A DNA stretch of 64,000 bases from Saprospiraceae bacterium. GTDB taxonomy: Bacteria; Bacteroidota; Bacteroidia; Chitinophagales; Saprospiraceae. The stretch lies in NCBI GenBank assembly GCA_020628475.1, contig JAHDFB010000006.1:21753-85752 (forward strand), written 5' to 3'. A program made the position numbers and the translations under genes. Position 1 is the stretch's first letter. Each line of letters starts with the position of its first letter. The notes under the pieces were generated by a model. The model was given only the letters and a program-made list of their open reading frames with translations. It did not search any database and was not told where the DNA came from. This document shows, piece after piece, positions 53,285-63,400 of the stretch.

Positions 53285-54232
53285 ATGGCTAAAGTATTAA
53301 TTAATGATGGCATTCATCCGACAGGAGAAAGGATGATGAAAGAGGCCGGTTTAGAAGTCGTCAATACTAAGATTCCTCAAGAAGAGTTGAAGGATAAATT
53401 ACCAACATTTAATGCCATTTGTGTACGAAGTGCTACAAAAGTTCGACAGGACTTGATCGATCTTTGTCCAGATCTTAAAGTGATTGCCAGAGGTGGAGTA
53501 GGGCTAGATAATATTGATGTGTCTTATGCTCGTGAAAATGGTATTGAAGTATACAATACACCGGCAGCTTCCTCTAGATCTGTTGCGGAATTAGCCATTA
53601 CGCATATCATGAACGTTTCGAGAGGTGTACATCGAGCCAATCGCGAAATGCCAAATCAGGGAAATACAGCATTTAAAGCCTTAAAAAAATCATATTCAAA
53701 AGGCGTCGAACTTGAAGGTAAAACTTTAGGAATTATTGGGTTCGGTAGAATTGGAAAGGAATTAGCATCCATTGGTTTAGGCATGGGAATGCATATTTTA
53801 CCAGTCGACCTGGTAGAAAAAGAAGCCAATATTCCTGTTGGACCGAAGTCAGCCAATCTTCATATTCCCGTACAGGTCGTGGAAATGGATGACATGTTGT
53901 CTAAAGCAGATTATATAAGTTTACATGTTCCTTCTACTAAGAAAGCTATTCTTGGAGCAGAAGAAATGGCCAAAATGAAAGATGGTGTTGTATTAATTAA
54001 TACAGCAAGAGGAGGATCCATTGATGAAGACGCATTAAAAAGTAATATGGAGAGCGGTAAAATAAAAGCGGCAGGACTCGATGTGTTTGTTGGAGAACCT
54101 CAGCCCAGAGAGGATATTTTAGCTTTGAACAATGCATCTTTATCACCGCATATTGGAGCTTCAACAGCAGAGGCCCAAGAAAAAATTGGTATTGAATTAG
54201 CGGAGCAAATCATTGCTTATTTTAATAAATAA
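53285..54232 (+). CDS. serA: D-3-phosphoglycerate dehydrogenase-like 2-hydroxyacid dehydrogenase
   Basis: 315 residues. NAD-binding loop GIIGFGRIGKELASIGLG, catalytic Arg in NTARGG, Glu in LDVFVGEPQ, and His in LSPHIGASTAEAQEKI. This is the short form without the C-terminal ACT domain. The reaction would be the first step of serine synthesis (3-phosphoglycerate to 3-phosphohydroxypyruvate). The scpB frame starts 45 bp downstream. The serA name rests on similarity alone. Confidence 0.88.
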   Translation: MAKVLINDGIHPTGERMMKEAGLEVVNTKIPQEELKDKLPTFNAICVRSATKVRQDLIDLCPDLKVIARGGVGLDNIDVSYARENGIEVYNTPAASSRSVAELAITHIMNVSRGVHRANREMPNQGNTAFKALKKSYSKGVELEGKTLGIIGFGRIGKELASIGLGMGMHILPVDLVEKEANIPVGPKSANLHIPVQVVEMDDMLSKADYISLHVPSTKKAILGAEEMAKMKDGVVLINTARGGSIDEDALKSNMESGKIKAAGLDVFVGEPQPREDILALNNASLSPHIGASTAEAQEKIGIELAEQIIAYFNK

Positions 54233-54277
54233 CAGAATAGCCGCCTTTTCCGTATATTGATCCTGTAGATTGAACCA

Positions 54278-54892
54278 TTGCTGTTGGAAAAATTAACTGT
54301 ATATATAGAATCTCTCATTTTTGCTTCTGAACAGGCTGTTACGATAGCCGATATCAGAAACACGCTAAAGGAGGCTTTTGCTGCTTCGATATCTGCCAAG
54401 CAGATAGAAGCGTCATTGCAAGAGCTGATGGATAAATACGACGATGATCAATACAGCATGGAAGTGGTAGCCATCAATGAGGGATATCAATTTATGAGTA
54501 AAGGAGCATATCATCACTTGATTGGAACACTCCTGAAACTTCAATCCAACAAAAAACTTTCAAGAGCAGCTTTAGAAACCCTTTCTATTATTGCGTACAA
54601 GCAACCGGTATCCAAGACGGATATGGAAAATATTCGCGGGGTAAACTGTGATTATACGGTTCAAAAATTATTGGAGAAAGAACTGGTTGAAATAAAAGGA
54701 AGAGCTGAAGGCCCGGGAAGACCATTGCTTTATGGAACCAGCGATAAATTTATGAACTATTTCGGTCTAAAAAGTATTAAAGAGTTACCAAAACTCAAAG
54801 ACCTAGAGTCGGAAGAGGTAGAAGAGTCGATTGGCGTTCCTCCTCCTATCGAGAGTTATAGTACCGTTATCAACATAACTGAAGAAGAATAA
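54278..54892 (+). CDS. scpB: Segregation and condensation protein ScpB
   Basis: 204 residues. Two winged helices typical of ScpB: IESLIFASEQAVTIADI at the start and ETLSIIAYKQPVSKTDMENI, then VQKLLEKELVEIKGRAEGPG. It binds ScpA and SMC to help chromosome partition. No ATG is available at the start: a TTG at 54278 (or TTG 54284) is the likely codon since a stop lies upstream in frame. Confidence 0.93.
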   Translation: MLLEKLTVYIESLIFASEQAVTIADIRNTLKEAFAASISAKQIEASLQELMDKYDDDQYSMEVVAINEGYQFMSKGAYHHLIGTLLKLQSNKKLSRAALETLSIIAYKQPVSKTDMENIRGVNCDYTVQKLLEKELVEIKGRAEGPGRPLLYGTSDKFMNYFGLKSIKELPKLKDLESEEVEESIGVPPPIESYSTVINITEEE

Positions 54893-54894
54893 GT

Positions 54895-55410
54895 ATGGCC
54901 GAAATTATCAATAGAGTAGCAAATAGTGGATTGATCACCTTAAATCTGGAAAAGGACTTTCCACAAGGAGAAATAAAGACTTTTGATTTAAAGGATTATC
55001 TATTTCATGGATTGATATTGAAAGAAAAAGATTTTCGACAAGCATTGAAAGCATTGGATTGGTCGGCTTACCAAGACGTTAATCTTTGTGTTTTCTGTTC
55101 AACGGATGCGATTATTCCTCAATGGGCATATATGTTAGTGGCTGCTTATGCGAAGCCAGTGGTCCAAGAACTCTACTTCGGAACGGAAGAAGGTTTTGTA
55201 CAAGCCTGGTATTCCCAGATCTTGAAACAACGGGATTATACTGAATATGAAGGAGAACGGATCATCATTAAGGGATGTAGTAATCTGCCTGTTCCTCCTT
55301 CTGCCTATATGGAATTGACGGCCTATTTACAACCATACGCGCAGTCTATTATGTATGGAGAACCTTGTTCAACAGTTCCCGTCTTTAAAAGACCACGCGT
55401 TAAAAAATAA
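54895..55410 (+). CDS. DUF2480 family protein
   Basis: 171 residues, soluble. Start and middle words of DUF2480: IINRVANSGLITLNLEKDF, LFCSTDAII-like CVFCSTDAIIPQWAYMLVA, and KGCSNLPVPPSAYMELTAYL. Conserved in Bacteroidota next to scpB; function not known. It begins 2 bp after scpB, so co-transcribed. Confidence 0.88.
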   Translation: MAEIINRVANSGLITLNLEKDFPQGEIKTFDLKDYLFHGLILKEKDFRQALKALDWSAYQDVNLCVFCSTDAIIPQWAYMLVAAYAKPVVQELYFGTEEGFVQAWYSQILKQRDYTEYEGERIIIKGCSNLPVPPSAYMELTAYLQPYAQSIMYGEPCSTVPVFKRPRVKK

Positions 55411-55421
55411 TAGCTGTTCGA

Positions 55422-56669
55422 TTAATAATTCGGAGTAGGATCCGCTTCAATCGGAGGGATGATCAAAAGATCATACCGTTTGATGAGATCTTCTACCTCT
55501 TTGGTTACTCGATATTTAATTGGATAGTAGTACAATCCATGTTGAATTTCCCTTAAATCAATGACGACCCATTGATCTTTCTTACCCAATGCAGCAAAGA
55601 TATTATAGCGTCCATCCGGTTCTTCCTGAAGTTGATCTTTAACCCTACCTTCTTCCATATAAAATCTTGGAGTAAAGGTGATATGTAGACTACTGTTTCC
55701 ATGAAATTCAGCCAATTCACTCATCATATTTCCTACATCAAAAACTTCCATAGGACTTTGCCCTCTTGAGTTGTGATAACCGCCCATTTTAATCAGCATT
55801 TTATCCTGCTTCAAATCAAATCCTAATTGCTCCATGGATTGCCGCATATTTTGCTTCATGTACAAAGCGCGTTGTTCATTATTCGCTCTCCATTGACGAT
55901 CATTATTCATTTTATAGAGAGCAATACTCGTTCTGAAAGCATCTACGGTGGCTTCATTGCCTGAAATTAAATTCATTTGATCCAGAAAATCTTGAATGGC
56001 GCTACAGTGATTTACTTCAGTCGGTAGTCGCCTTTTTTCCGCAATATCATCCCTCGTGATAGCATTCAAACTATCTTTAGCCGTTTGGTAAGCGCTTTGA
56101 TATTGTTGCTGCTCTTTCGAGTTTAGCTGTTCAAATAGTACATCTAATAGCATTTCAAAACCAAAGTAAAATTCTTGATCCAAGCCAATAAGTGCCCAGT
56201 TTCTCAAAGCGCTTTGTTGAAGGAATGCAGCATCTTCCTTATAACTAAAGAAAGGGATAGCTGTGAAATCTCCATCCATATAATTGTATCGATGATTAAA
56301 GTCGAAAAGTGCTTGTTGGACATCATTCGTACTCTGAGACCATTGAGTTAGTTTTTTGGCGGATATGGGCCCGACTTCAAGAGCGAAATAACGATAATTA
56401 TGCTCATCTAACTGAGGAATAAGCGCTTCTGTAAATTCTGAGATTTTCTTGGACCCATGATATTCACCGATCAACGTATATTGGCTATTTTCACTGGCCT
56501 CTTCTATAAAGGAAGCTCCCGCTCCATCTAATCGACCGTCTTTGATTTCAAAGAATCGTGCAAAAGGTTTAATCAGATCGGTGTTCAACGAATCTTGCCC
56601 GCGAAGCTGTGGTACAAGGATCAAAGAGAAACTTAAGAATAGCCATGTTAGGTTTCGTATATTTTTCAT
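55422..56669 (-). CDS. EreA/ChaN-type secreted hydrolase-like protein
   Basis: 415 residues with a signal peptide (1-24). The segment TLIGEYHGSKKISEFTEAL and FALEVGPISA carry the His and Glu patterns of the erythromycin-esterase/TIKI superfamily, and the end MLIKMGGYHNSRGQSP gives the C-terminal His. Active-site composition only partly seen, so catalysis is uncertain. 12 bp from its neighbour of the same superfamily on the same strand. Confidence 0.7.
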   Translation of the reverse strand: MKNIRNLTWLFLSFSLILVPQLRGQDSLNTDLIKPFARFFEIKDGRLDGAGASFIEEASENSQYTLIGEYHGSKKISEFTEALIPQLDEHNYRYFALEVGPISAKKLTQWSQSTNDVQQALFDFNHRYNYMDGDFTAIPFFSYKEDAAFLQQSALRNWALIGLDQEFYFGFEMLLDVLFEQLNSKEQQQYQSAYQTAKDSLNAITRDDIAEKRRLPTEVNHCSAIQDFLDQMNLISGNEATVDAFRTSIALYKMNNDRQWRANNEQRALYMKQNMRQSMEQLGFDLKQDKMLIKMGGYHNSRGQSPMEVFDVGNMMSELAEFHGNSSLHITFTPRFYMEEGRVKDQLQEEPDGRYNIFAALGKKDQWVVIDLREIQHGLYYYPIKYRVTKEVEDLIKRYDLLIIPPIEADPTPNY

Positions 56670-56681
56670 AATTCAGGATTT

Positions 56682-57608
56682 TTATTGATATAATGTGGTT
56701 ATTTTAAGATCAGGATAGCGTTCTTCTAAGCCTTTTTTTAGTGAATATAAATGCCCAGCGCCTACTACGACGAGGTTTCGTACATAAGGATCACGACGAA
56801 CACCTTCTCCGATATATTCGATCATTTTATCATTTCTGACCTCCCAGGCCTTCCCACCTTCAATGCAGACTTGTTCAGGTTCCTCGAAATAATGTAAAGA
56901 GTTTATTTTATGATAAGATGCATAGACCGATGGTGTATTGGTATGTTTGGCATTCCCTTTCAGGATCGTACCAATAACTCCTTGACGATTTATTTTTTTG
57001 AACATTTTTTCGATTTCAGGAGTCTTTCCTTGGGCTTCATAAATGGAATCGCAAGCGTTCCAATATTTATAATATGCTCGATTGCTGATTTGATAATCCA
57101 TCGGTGTTAATGATTTCATGCCTAAAGTAGCCGCTAATTTAAAACTCACGTCACCATTCTCATTTTGTGTAGGTTTCTTAGGACCTTCGATACCATGACG
57201 TTCCAGATGCCTGTAATATTTAAAATGGAGTAAATCCTTTTCTAGCATATGGTATTTTTTTAGATAAGCAAAATCTGCTGAACTCATGGTGTGAAGGGCT
57301 TTGGATTCAATCATTCGAACTGAATCAAGATTGATCTGCATGATCTCACGTAAAGAATCTACCTCATGAGCAAACTCATCATAATAGAAATGTACACTCG
57401 CGCTGTCTTCCTTTGGAACATATTCGACATAAATATTTTGGGGATTATAACGCAGCGCCTTTTTATACATAGGTTTATAAGCATGTTTGATAATATTGGG
57501 TACCCAATGCATCGTTCCTACCAATACAATTTCTTTTTGTTGATCTTGAGCTCCAATTTGATAGGACGCGAGGAGTATAAAAACGAGCATTTGAATGAAG
57601 GTTCGCAT
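56682..57608 (-). CDS. TIKI/TraB-superfamily (DUF5694-like) secreted protein
   Basis: 308 residues with a signal peptide (1-20). N-terminal IVLVGTMHWVPN, Glu in NIYVEYVPKED, and the C-terminal RNLVVVGAGHLYSL with the late His match the GTxH...E...GxGH pattern of TIKI/TraB-like proteins. Upstream member of the tandem pair. Possibly a periplasmic metallopeptidase or esterase. Confidence 0.75.
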   Translation of the reverse strand: MRTFIQMLVFILLASYQIGAQDQQKEIVLVGTMHWVPNIIKHAYKPMYKKALRYNPQNIYVEYVPKEDSASVHFYYDEFAHEVDSLREIMQINLDSVRMIESKALHTMSSADFAYLKKYHMLEKDLLHFKYYRHLERHGIEGPKKPTQNENGDVSFKLAATLGMKSLTPMDYQISNRAYYKYWNACDSIYEAQGKTPEIEKMFKKINRQGVIGTILKGNAKHTNTPSVYASYHKINSLHYFEEPEQVCIEGGKAWEVRNDKMIEYIGEGVRRDPYVRNLVVVGAGHLYSLKKGLEERYPDLKITTLYQ

Positions 57609-57804
57609 AATTTTTTTCTACAAGTTTACATGGTGAATCAAGCTTGCAAAGAGCAAACTCGGTGGAGCGGATAAATTTGTCTGTAAAATACGGCAGAAGA
57701 TTGTTGCCTTTCATTCACCGATGATTCTAAGGCTTTTACCGATGATTTTCATGTCTTCTCGGAGTAGATATGCTATTCCGTCTTTATAAGAGTAATTTTA
57801 TAGA

Positions 57805-58839
57805 ATGAAATTAAATATTAAAGGTTTATTTCTGGCTTTCTTAGGATTCTATTTCTTGATTGATCCGTTACGACAGCTGTTGCTTTTTGGGACACCTATT
57901 AAGTTTTTTAAGGACTTGGGGATGCAACACTTTTTATTAATTTTCAGTACGATTTCCAGTTTTTTCTTGATCAGTTTAATCGCCTATTTGGCCTTTTTTA
58001 AGTATCTAGAGAAAAAGAATTGGATACTATTAATCAGTGTGGCCTTATTGGCATTTATTATTCCCATTACCTATCGATTCTTCTTGGAGCAGAAATTATA
58101 TGACTTCCTATTCGGATTTACCAATTATCGCCGAGATGTAAGTGTCTCCTATTTCTTCCGAGATAATGCCTATTACTATTTAATGTATGGTGTCTTAGGG
58201 GCTGTTTACTTTTACATATCCTATTCACGTTTTAAAGAGCGTCGAGAAATAGAGTTGATCACCGAAAATCAACAAATGCAATTATCCTTGCTCCGTGCAC
58301 AGATCAACCCACATTTTCTCATGAATGCCATGAATAATATATATTCATTGGTTTATTTGAAATCCGAAAAATCCTTACCGGCTATTGATAAACTTTCCGA
58401 GATATTGAAATACACATTGTATGAAAACAAGGAACGAGTCAGCCTGCAGGAAGAAATCAATTATCTCCAAAACTTTATCGAGCTGCAGAAAATGCGTTTT
58501 GAAGAAGAACCGAATATAGAAATCCACATTGATCCTAAAGTGCTAAGTGGAAAGGTACCGCAATTTTTGTTGGTGCCACTGATCGAAAATGCCTTCAAAC
58601 ATGGTGATGTACATCATGAAAGGCAACCGATTCGAATGGATGTTCAATTGCAAAATGATTGGATTTTTATTGAGATGTATAATCGAATAAAAGAAAAGCA
58701 GAAAGATGAGAAAGGGGGCATCGGTCTTCAAAATGTACGCAAAAGATTGGCACTAATATTTGGGGATAAACACGATATTAGTATCACAGAATCAAAGGAA
58801 GATTTCAAGATCAACATTAAAATTCCCTTTCAACAATGA
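57805..58839 (+). CDS. LytS/YehU-type sensor histidine kinase
   Basis: 344 residues. About four membrane helices in residues 1-140 form the sensor part. The phospho-acceptor His is in AQINPHFLMNAMNNIYSL, the ATP-binding block has LVPLIENAFKHGDVHHE, GIGLQNVRKRL closes it. A short, extracytoplasmic input is implied. Its TGA overlaps the ATG of the response regulator by four bases. Confidence 0.92.
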   Translation: MKLNIKGLFLAFLGFYFLIDPLRQLLLFGTPIKFFKDLGMQHFLLIFSTISSFFLISLIAYLAFFKYLEKKNWILLISVALLAFIIPITYRFFLEQKLYDFLFGFTNYRRDVSVSYFFRDNAYYYLMYGVLGAVYFYISYSRFKERREIELITENQQMQLSLLRAQINPHFLMNAMNNIYSLVYLKSEKSLPAIDKLSEILKYTLYENKERVSLQEEINYLQNFIELQKMRFEEEPNIEIHIDPKVLSGKVPQFLLVPLIENAFKHGDVHHERQPIRMDVQLQNDWIFIEMYNRIKEKQKDEKGGIGLQNVRKRLALIFGDKHDISITESKEDFKINIKIPFQQ

Positions 58840-59540
58840 TCAAGTGTTTGATAATAGATGATGAGCCACTTGCAGCCAAATTGATCGAGGCCTACATCGA
58901 TAAAATGGATTATTTGGAAGTGCGTGCGATCTTCAACAATCCATTGAAGGCTTTATCCTATTTACAGGAGGAGAAAGTAGATTTGATTTTCTTGGATATT
59001 CAGATGCCCGAGTTGACGGGTATTCAGCTGGCTAAGATTATTGGCGATAAGACCAAGGTGATTTTTACAACGGCGTATCCCGATTATGCGATTGATGGAT
59101 TTGAATTAAATGCGGTCGATTATTTAGTGAAACCCATTACCTTGGAGCGATTTATTAAGTCAGTGAATCGAGTAGTGCAACAACATGTAGAGGAACTTTC
59201 ACCAAGAGAACCGGCCACGTCCTCGTCTACTGATTATATATTCGTTAAAACCGAATACCGTCATCAGAAAATCAATTTCGAAGATGTCCGGTATTTTAAG
59301 GGATACGGTGATTATGTGGCTATATACAAACAAAGCGAAAAGATACTTACACTCCAGAATTTAAAACATTTTGAACAGGTCTTACCCACTGATAAATTTA
59401 TGCGCATCCACAAATCCTATATTATCGCATTGGATAAGATTGATTATATCGAGAAGAATCGTGTGGTGATCGACAAAGAATATATACCCATCAGTAATAG
59501 TTATCTGCCCGACTTAAGACAGAAATTAGGATTGAAGTAG
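58836..59540 (+). CDS. LytTR-type response regulator
   Basis: 234 residues. Receiver domain with Asp8-Asp9, phospho-acceptor Asp54 (LIFLDIQMPEL), Thr in FTTAYPDYAIDGF and Lys in YLVKPI. The LytTR DNA-binding domain follows from about 133 (IFVKTEYRHQKINFEDVRYF). Translationally coupled with the kinase upstream. Regulon unknown. Confidence 0.94.
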   Translation: MIKCLIIDDEPLAAKLIEAYIDKMDYLEVRAIFNNPLKALSYLQEEKVDLIFLDIQMPELTGIQLAKIIGDKTKVIFTTAYPDYAIDGFELNAVDYLVKPITLERFIKSVNRVVQQHVEELSPREPATSSSTDYIFVKTEYRHQKINFEDVRYFKGYGDYVAIYKQSEKILTLQNLKHFEQVLPTDKFMRIHKSYIIALDKIDYIEKNRVVIDKEYIPISNSYLPDLRQKLGLK

Positions 59541-59545
59541 GCTCA

Positions 59546-59730
59546 TTTGGGCGAGTCCGTATATCTGCATGAAATGGCAGATATACGGATCAGGCTGTCC
59601 ATTGTTTCGCGAGCTCATCCTTCCCCTTGGTCAGGACCCTTTGCTCGCTGCGCTTCGCAGGGCAATTACCATCCTTCCCCTTGGTCAGGACCCTTTGCTC
59701 GCTGCGCTTCGCAGGGCAATTACCATCCTT
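59546..59730 (+). repeat. GC-rich palindromic repeat element D with tandem 54-bp duplication
   Basis: Starts TTTGGGCGAGTCC, like A2. A perfect 13-bp hairpin (TCCGTATATCTGC at 59556-59568, partner 59577-59589) is followed by TCAGGCTGTCC and a GC-rich tail. A 54-bp unit is present twice in exact tandem at 59616-59669 and 59670-59723, with a 7-bp third start. Frames through it are by-products of the duplication and no start or RBS supports a gene. Confidence 0.6.
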
Positions 59731-59768
59731 CTCGCGGGCATTGCTCTCATACCTCCCAAAATAATCAA

Positions 59769-60467
59769 TCAATCCTTACTTTTAAGATATGCTTGTTTTG
59801 AATTAAAACGATGCACGATTTGATAGACCTTTTTAAAATTATCTGTCGATTTATCTATTTTAAGGAAATCCAAGATTACTCGTATTCTCAGAAAATTACT
59901 TTGACCAGAATAACCAAAAATCCCGTCGGTAATACTTTTGAAAATTAAAGAATGATTTGAATGATTTTTGAGCAACTTCATGTAAGCCTTGTCTTTTAAC
60001 GTAAAAGGTATGGCTGATGCATTCATTATCAATATTTTAAGTAATTCAGTATTTGAATAATCATTTACAAGATAATTCCAAGCCATTTGATTCGAATCTG
60101 TACATTCGAAAATATCTACGTCTAAAGCGTTGCCAATGATGGATACATCATCTATTGTTCCTGTTAATAATTTATTTCTGTAAAAGTCTAAGACTTTAAA
60201 TTTTCCTGATTTTGATAAATAATTAAATTCTTGATCGATATACATACAGGCTGAATAGCCGGGATTTAGTTCATATAGTTTGAAAGCAAGCGTTAATTGT
60301 TCAAATTCATCAAGCGATTCATCTTGCCAAATATGAGGTCCGACTTCATGGTTATCCTTGATATCCAAATTGAATTTTTCGATGTATTCTACAAGATTCA
60401 TTGATTCAAGAAAGTTTGTGTATATTTTATACGTTGAACAAAAATATTTTAATAAAAGGGTTTTCAT
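59769..60467 (-). CDS. Hypothetical protein coupled to the A2M-type gene
   Basis: 232 residues from the ATG at 60467, which shares one base with the stop of the A2M-type gene (a GTG one codon upstream is also in frame). Soluble, mixed, with an acidic middle (IWQDESLDEFEQLTLAFKL) and no recognised domain. Probably an accessory or immunity-like partner by position. Its 3' end lies 39 bp from repeat D. Confidence 0.55.
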   Translation of the reverse strand: MKTLLLKYFCSTYKIYTNFLESMNLVEYIEKFNLDIKDNHEVGPHIWQDESLDEFEQLTLAFKLYELNPGYSACMYIDQEFNYLSKSGKFKVLDFYRNKLLTGTIDDVSIIGNALDVDIFECTDSNQMAWNYLVNDYSNTELLKILIMNASAIPFTLKDKAYMKLLKNHSNHSLIFKSITDGIFGYSGQSNFLRIRVILDFLKIDKSTDNFKKVYQIVHRFNSKQAYLKSKD

Positions 60468-63400
60468 CACTCAATCCTTACTTTTTTTAGAGCGGTATTT
60501 CCGTAAAAGGTTGGGAAGTACATTAGCTCGATTTTGGCAGGATTCAAGCTGTATTGACCGGCAAAATTGGTTTTTAAATCCACTTGGAATTGATAGGTTC
60601 CGATGGGTAATGCCCTGCAAAAGATTAGCACTTTATGATCATAATATTCTCGATGCACCTCGTAGGGATTAGTCCTTTTTTTCGAGCGATAAGTACAACC
60701 AGCCGGGATCGGTATTTCGAGCATGGTGTATTCTGCCGATTTAGAACATTTTACGTTCACTAATAGATCAACTTGTTCTCGGCGATCCAAACGAATGGTA
60801 TCAGAAGTTTGATCTTTTATTCGAGTCGTGATTTCAAAGTCTTTATTGGAAGCTTGTACATTTTCTTCCCAATATTGACTGTAATATGTGAAAAACATCG
60901 GATTGATTGATCGATTTTCTAGCGTAATAGCCTTTCCAGAATCCAGCGTTCGACTAAAAGGAAATTGGTCAATACTGTCTTGTACATCGCCAGTTATTAG
61001 TAGCATGGACTCATCCTGATGCGTGATAGAATGGGAAATATTCATGTCACTGAGCAATTCTATAATAAGAATGGCCTCGTAGGTGTTTCGATAGTAACCA
61101 TTGATTCTGCATCCCAATAAAAATAATCGCATACCATCCAATTCTTTCTTAAATCGTTCGGCATCGAGAGCCTTCAATATTTTGTAGGATAAAATGGTGT
61201 ATATGATGTTGTTATTAGAAATATCATAGTAATGCTTTATGCCCTTGTATCGAATACTATATTCTCCCAACATACTCGAATCCATGTGCATGATCATGAA
61301 ATCAAGGTCGATGCTTTCTTGCTGTTCTACTTTCCAAAGAGCTATTCGCAGACTATCTCGGAATGTTTGATGCCGGAAGGTATCGATTCGTGACATATAT
61401 GATTTAGGGTTGAAGTCTGAATCAATGAACTGCATCATGTCCACAATATCCAAACTCCTGGAGGCATGTGTGGATTGATTAAATAGGAGGGCTAATTTTT
61501 CCAAATGATTTGACCAAGGTAATTTTACTTCATATCCCATTTTTTGCGCCTCTTGTAGCGCCATCATAACATGTCGACTAATCCAAGGAAGATAAATAGA
61601 CTCAGACCACCAACCCCAATACTTTTTTCTATGATATCGCTTGATTAGTATTTTTATAATTTTTGGTACATCTTTCTCATATTCAAACGTTTCATCGAAT
61701 AATAGACAGTATTTCTTTTCTATCAGTAAACCAAGTAACTTCGAAGCTAATTGCTCATTGCACATGTGTTCGTAGTCTCGAAGGTGTCCAAGTTGATGAC
61801 GTATCATTTGAATTTGACTGGCTTCTACATGCAATTGAAGCTCGGATTGCATATCCAATGTTGATACATCTACTCGTTCGCCAGGCTGTAATATTTGGAA
61901 AGCCCCGTCTGTTTTTAGCATACCTTGAGGCAATACAGGAATTTGATGCCGTTCGCCATCTTTATACTGTTCGTTTGTTTCGATGCTAAAGGTGGTTTGT
62001 AATGTATCCAAGCTATTCGCTGTGACAGTAAATGAATCAAGATGTACAGATTTTATCCATTGTTCTTTCGATTGGATCGTCTGATCTTGGACAGAATTGC
62101 TGCTGATAACATGAATACTGTCTTGTGTATAGTTTTGAATTTTAGTGATTAGATGAGATTGATCCTCTTGAATCAAAAATTTCGGAGTTTTCAACACGGC
62201 ACTTAAAGGTTTGTAGGACCGAATAAACCGCTTAGCCTGACCAGAACGTTCTGTATCCGTAACAGTGTAGAAATGCATGTTCCATTTGGTGATATCATCC
62301 GGAAACACTACTTGGAAAGATGCTTTCCCTTGATCATCTGTAACGATATTGGCTTTCCAAAAAGCTACATCAGAGAAATGTGTTCTCAGACTGGATCCTC
62401 GATTTTCAAGGGGTTGTTGGGTGGTGATCAAATAAACTTCATGAGCGCCATAACTATCGTTGGCTTCTGTACCCGTGATATGTTGCACCGATTGTACTTG
62501 TTCCATATCAGGAAGCTCATTTTTGTTGGAAACTCGGATCCCATCTACATAGTAAATAGTAGCCTCGGATCGCGATCCACGAATTCGGATATCGGAATTT
62601 TGCACCTGAACTCCTGCAGACTTACCCGCCAAGGCTTGAATACTTCGAACGGCATGAGTAGAAGTTGATTGATTAAACCTCGCTCTAGGACTTCCCAATT
62701 CTACAATTACTACTTCCTCTAAGAAATGGGATGCTTCATACAGCACCCATTCTACATCATAATCAAGAATAGATACCTCTTTTTGCAGGGTCCTTAAACC
62801 TACATATTGCACCTTGATTTTATCTCCGTATATAGGGATTTCTATTTGGAATTTTCCATCAAGATCTGTTACGACACCTTTCTTAGAATATTCCGACATA
62901 ATGGATGCTCCTATTACTGGAACGCCATCACTATCCAGAATCGTTCCACCGAAGATAAAGGAGGTAGAATTCATTTGAAGTCGCTCATGAATTTCTCGTA
63001 AGAGTTGAACCCTGAAGCTATCTGATTTCTGCTTTTCTTTCCATTCTTCCTCATAAATATCGAAGATGATATTTTCAATTTTATGGCCGAAAGTATCCAA
63101 TCTACTTTCTTCCATTTGATGTAATGGGTAATAACTATGGCCTCCTTGACGAACGTTTAAAGAGTCATACAGAATGGCTTGGCCGTCTTCATTGATAAAT
63201 ATTAGTCCATAATTTCCGGAGATTATCTGTTCGAAATGGGTGCGAAGTCGATTATACACACGAATTTCTCCGACTACTTCATGATTAAACAAGATGGTTT
63301 TTTCAATGTGTTCTTTTTGGAGGTAACCGACACTCAAGGTATTGTCTCCTTTTTTTAAGGTTCGAGACAAATTCCTGATCATATGATTCGAAACAAATTG

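Noticed and set aside
59616..59730. Possible CRISPR array
   Set aside because: Only two exact adjacent copies with no spacers and no cas genes; it is a tandem duplication.
59547..59823. Open frames with an 18-residue repeat in element D
   Set aside because: They arise from the 54-bp duplication in noncoding GC-rich DNA, are open in several frames, and have no credible ribosome site.
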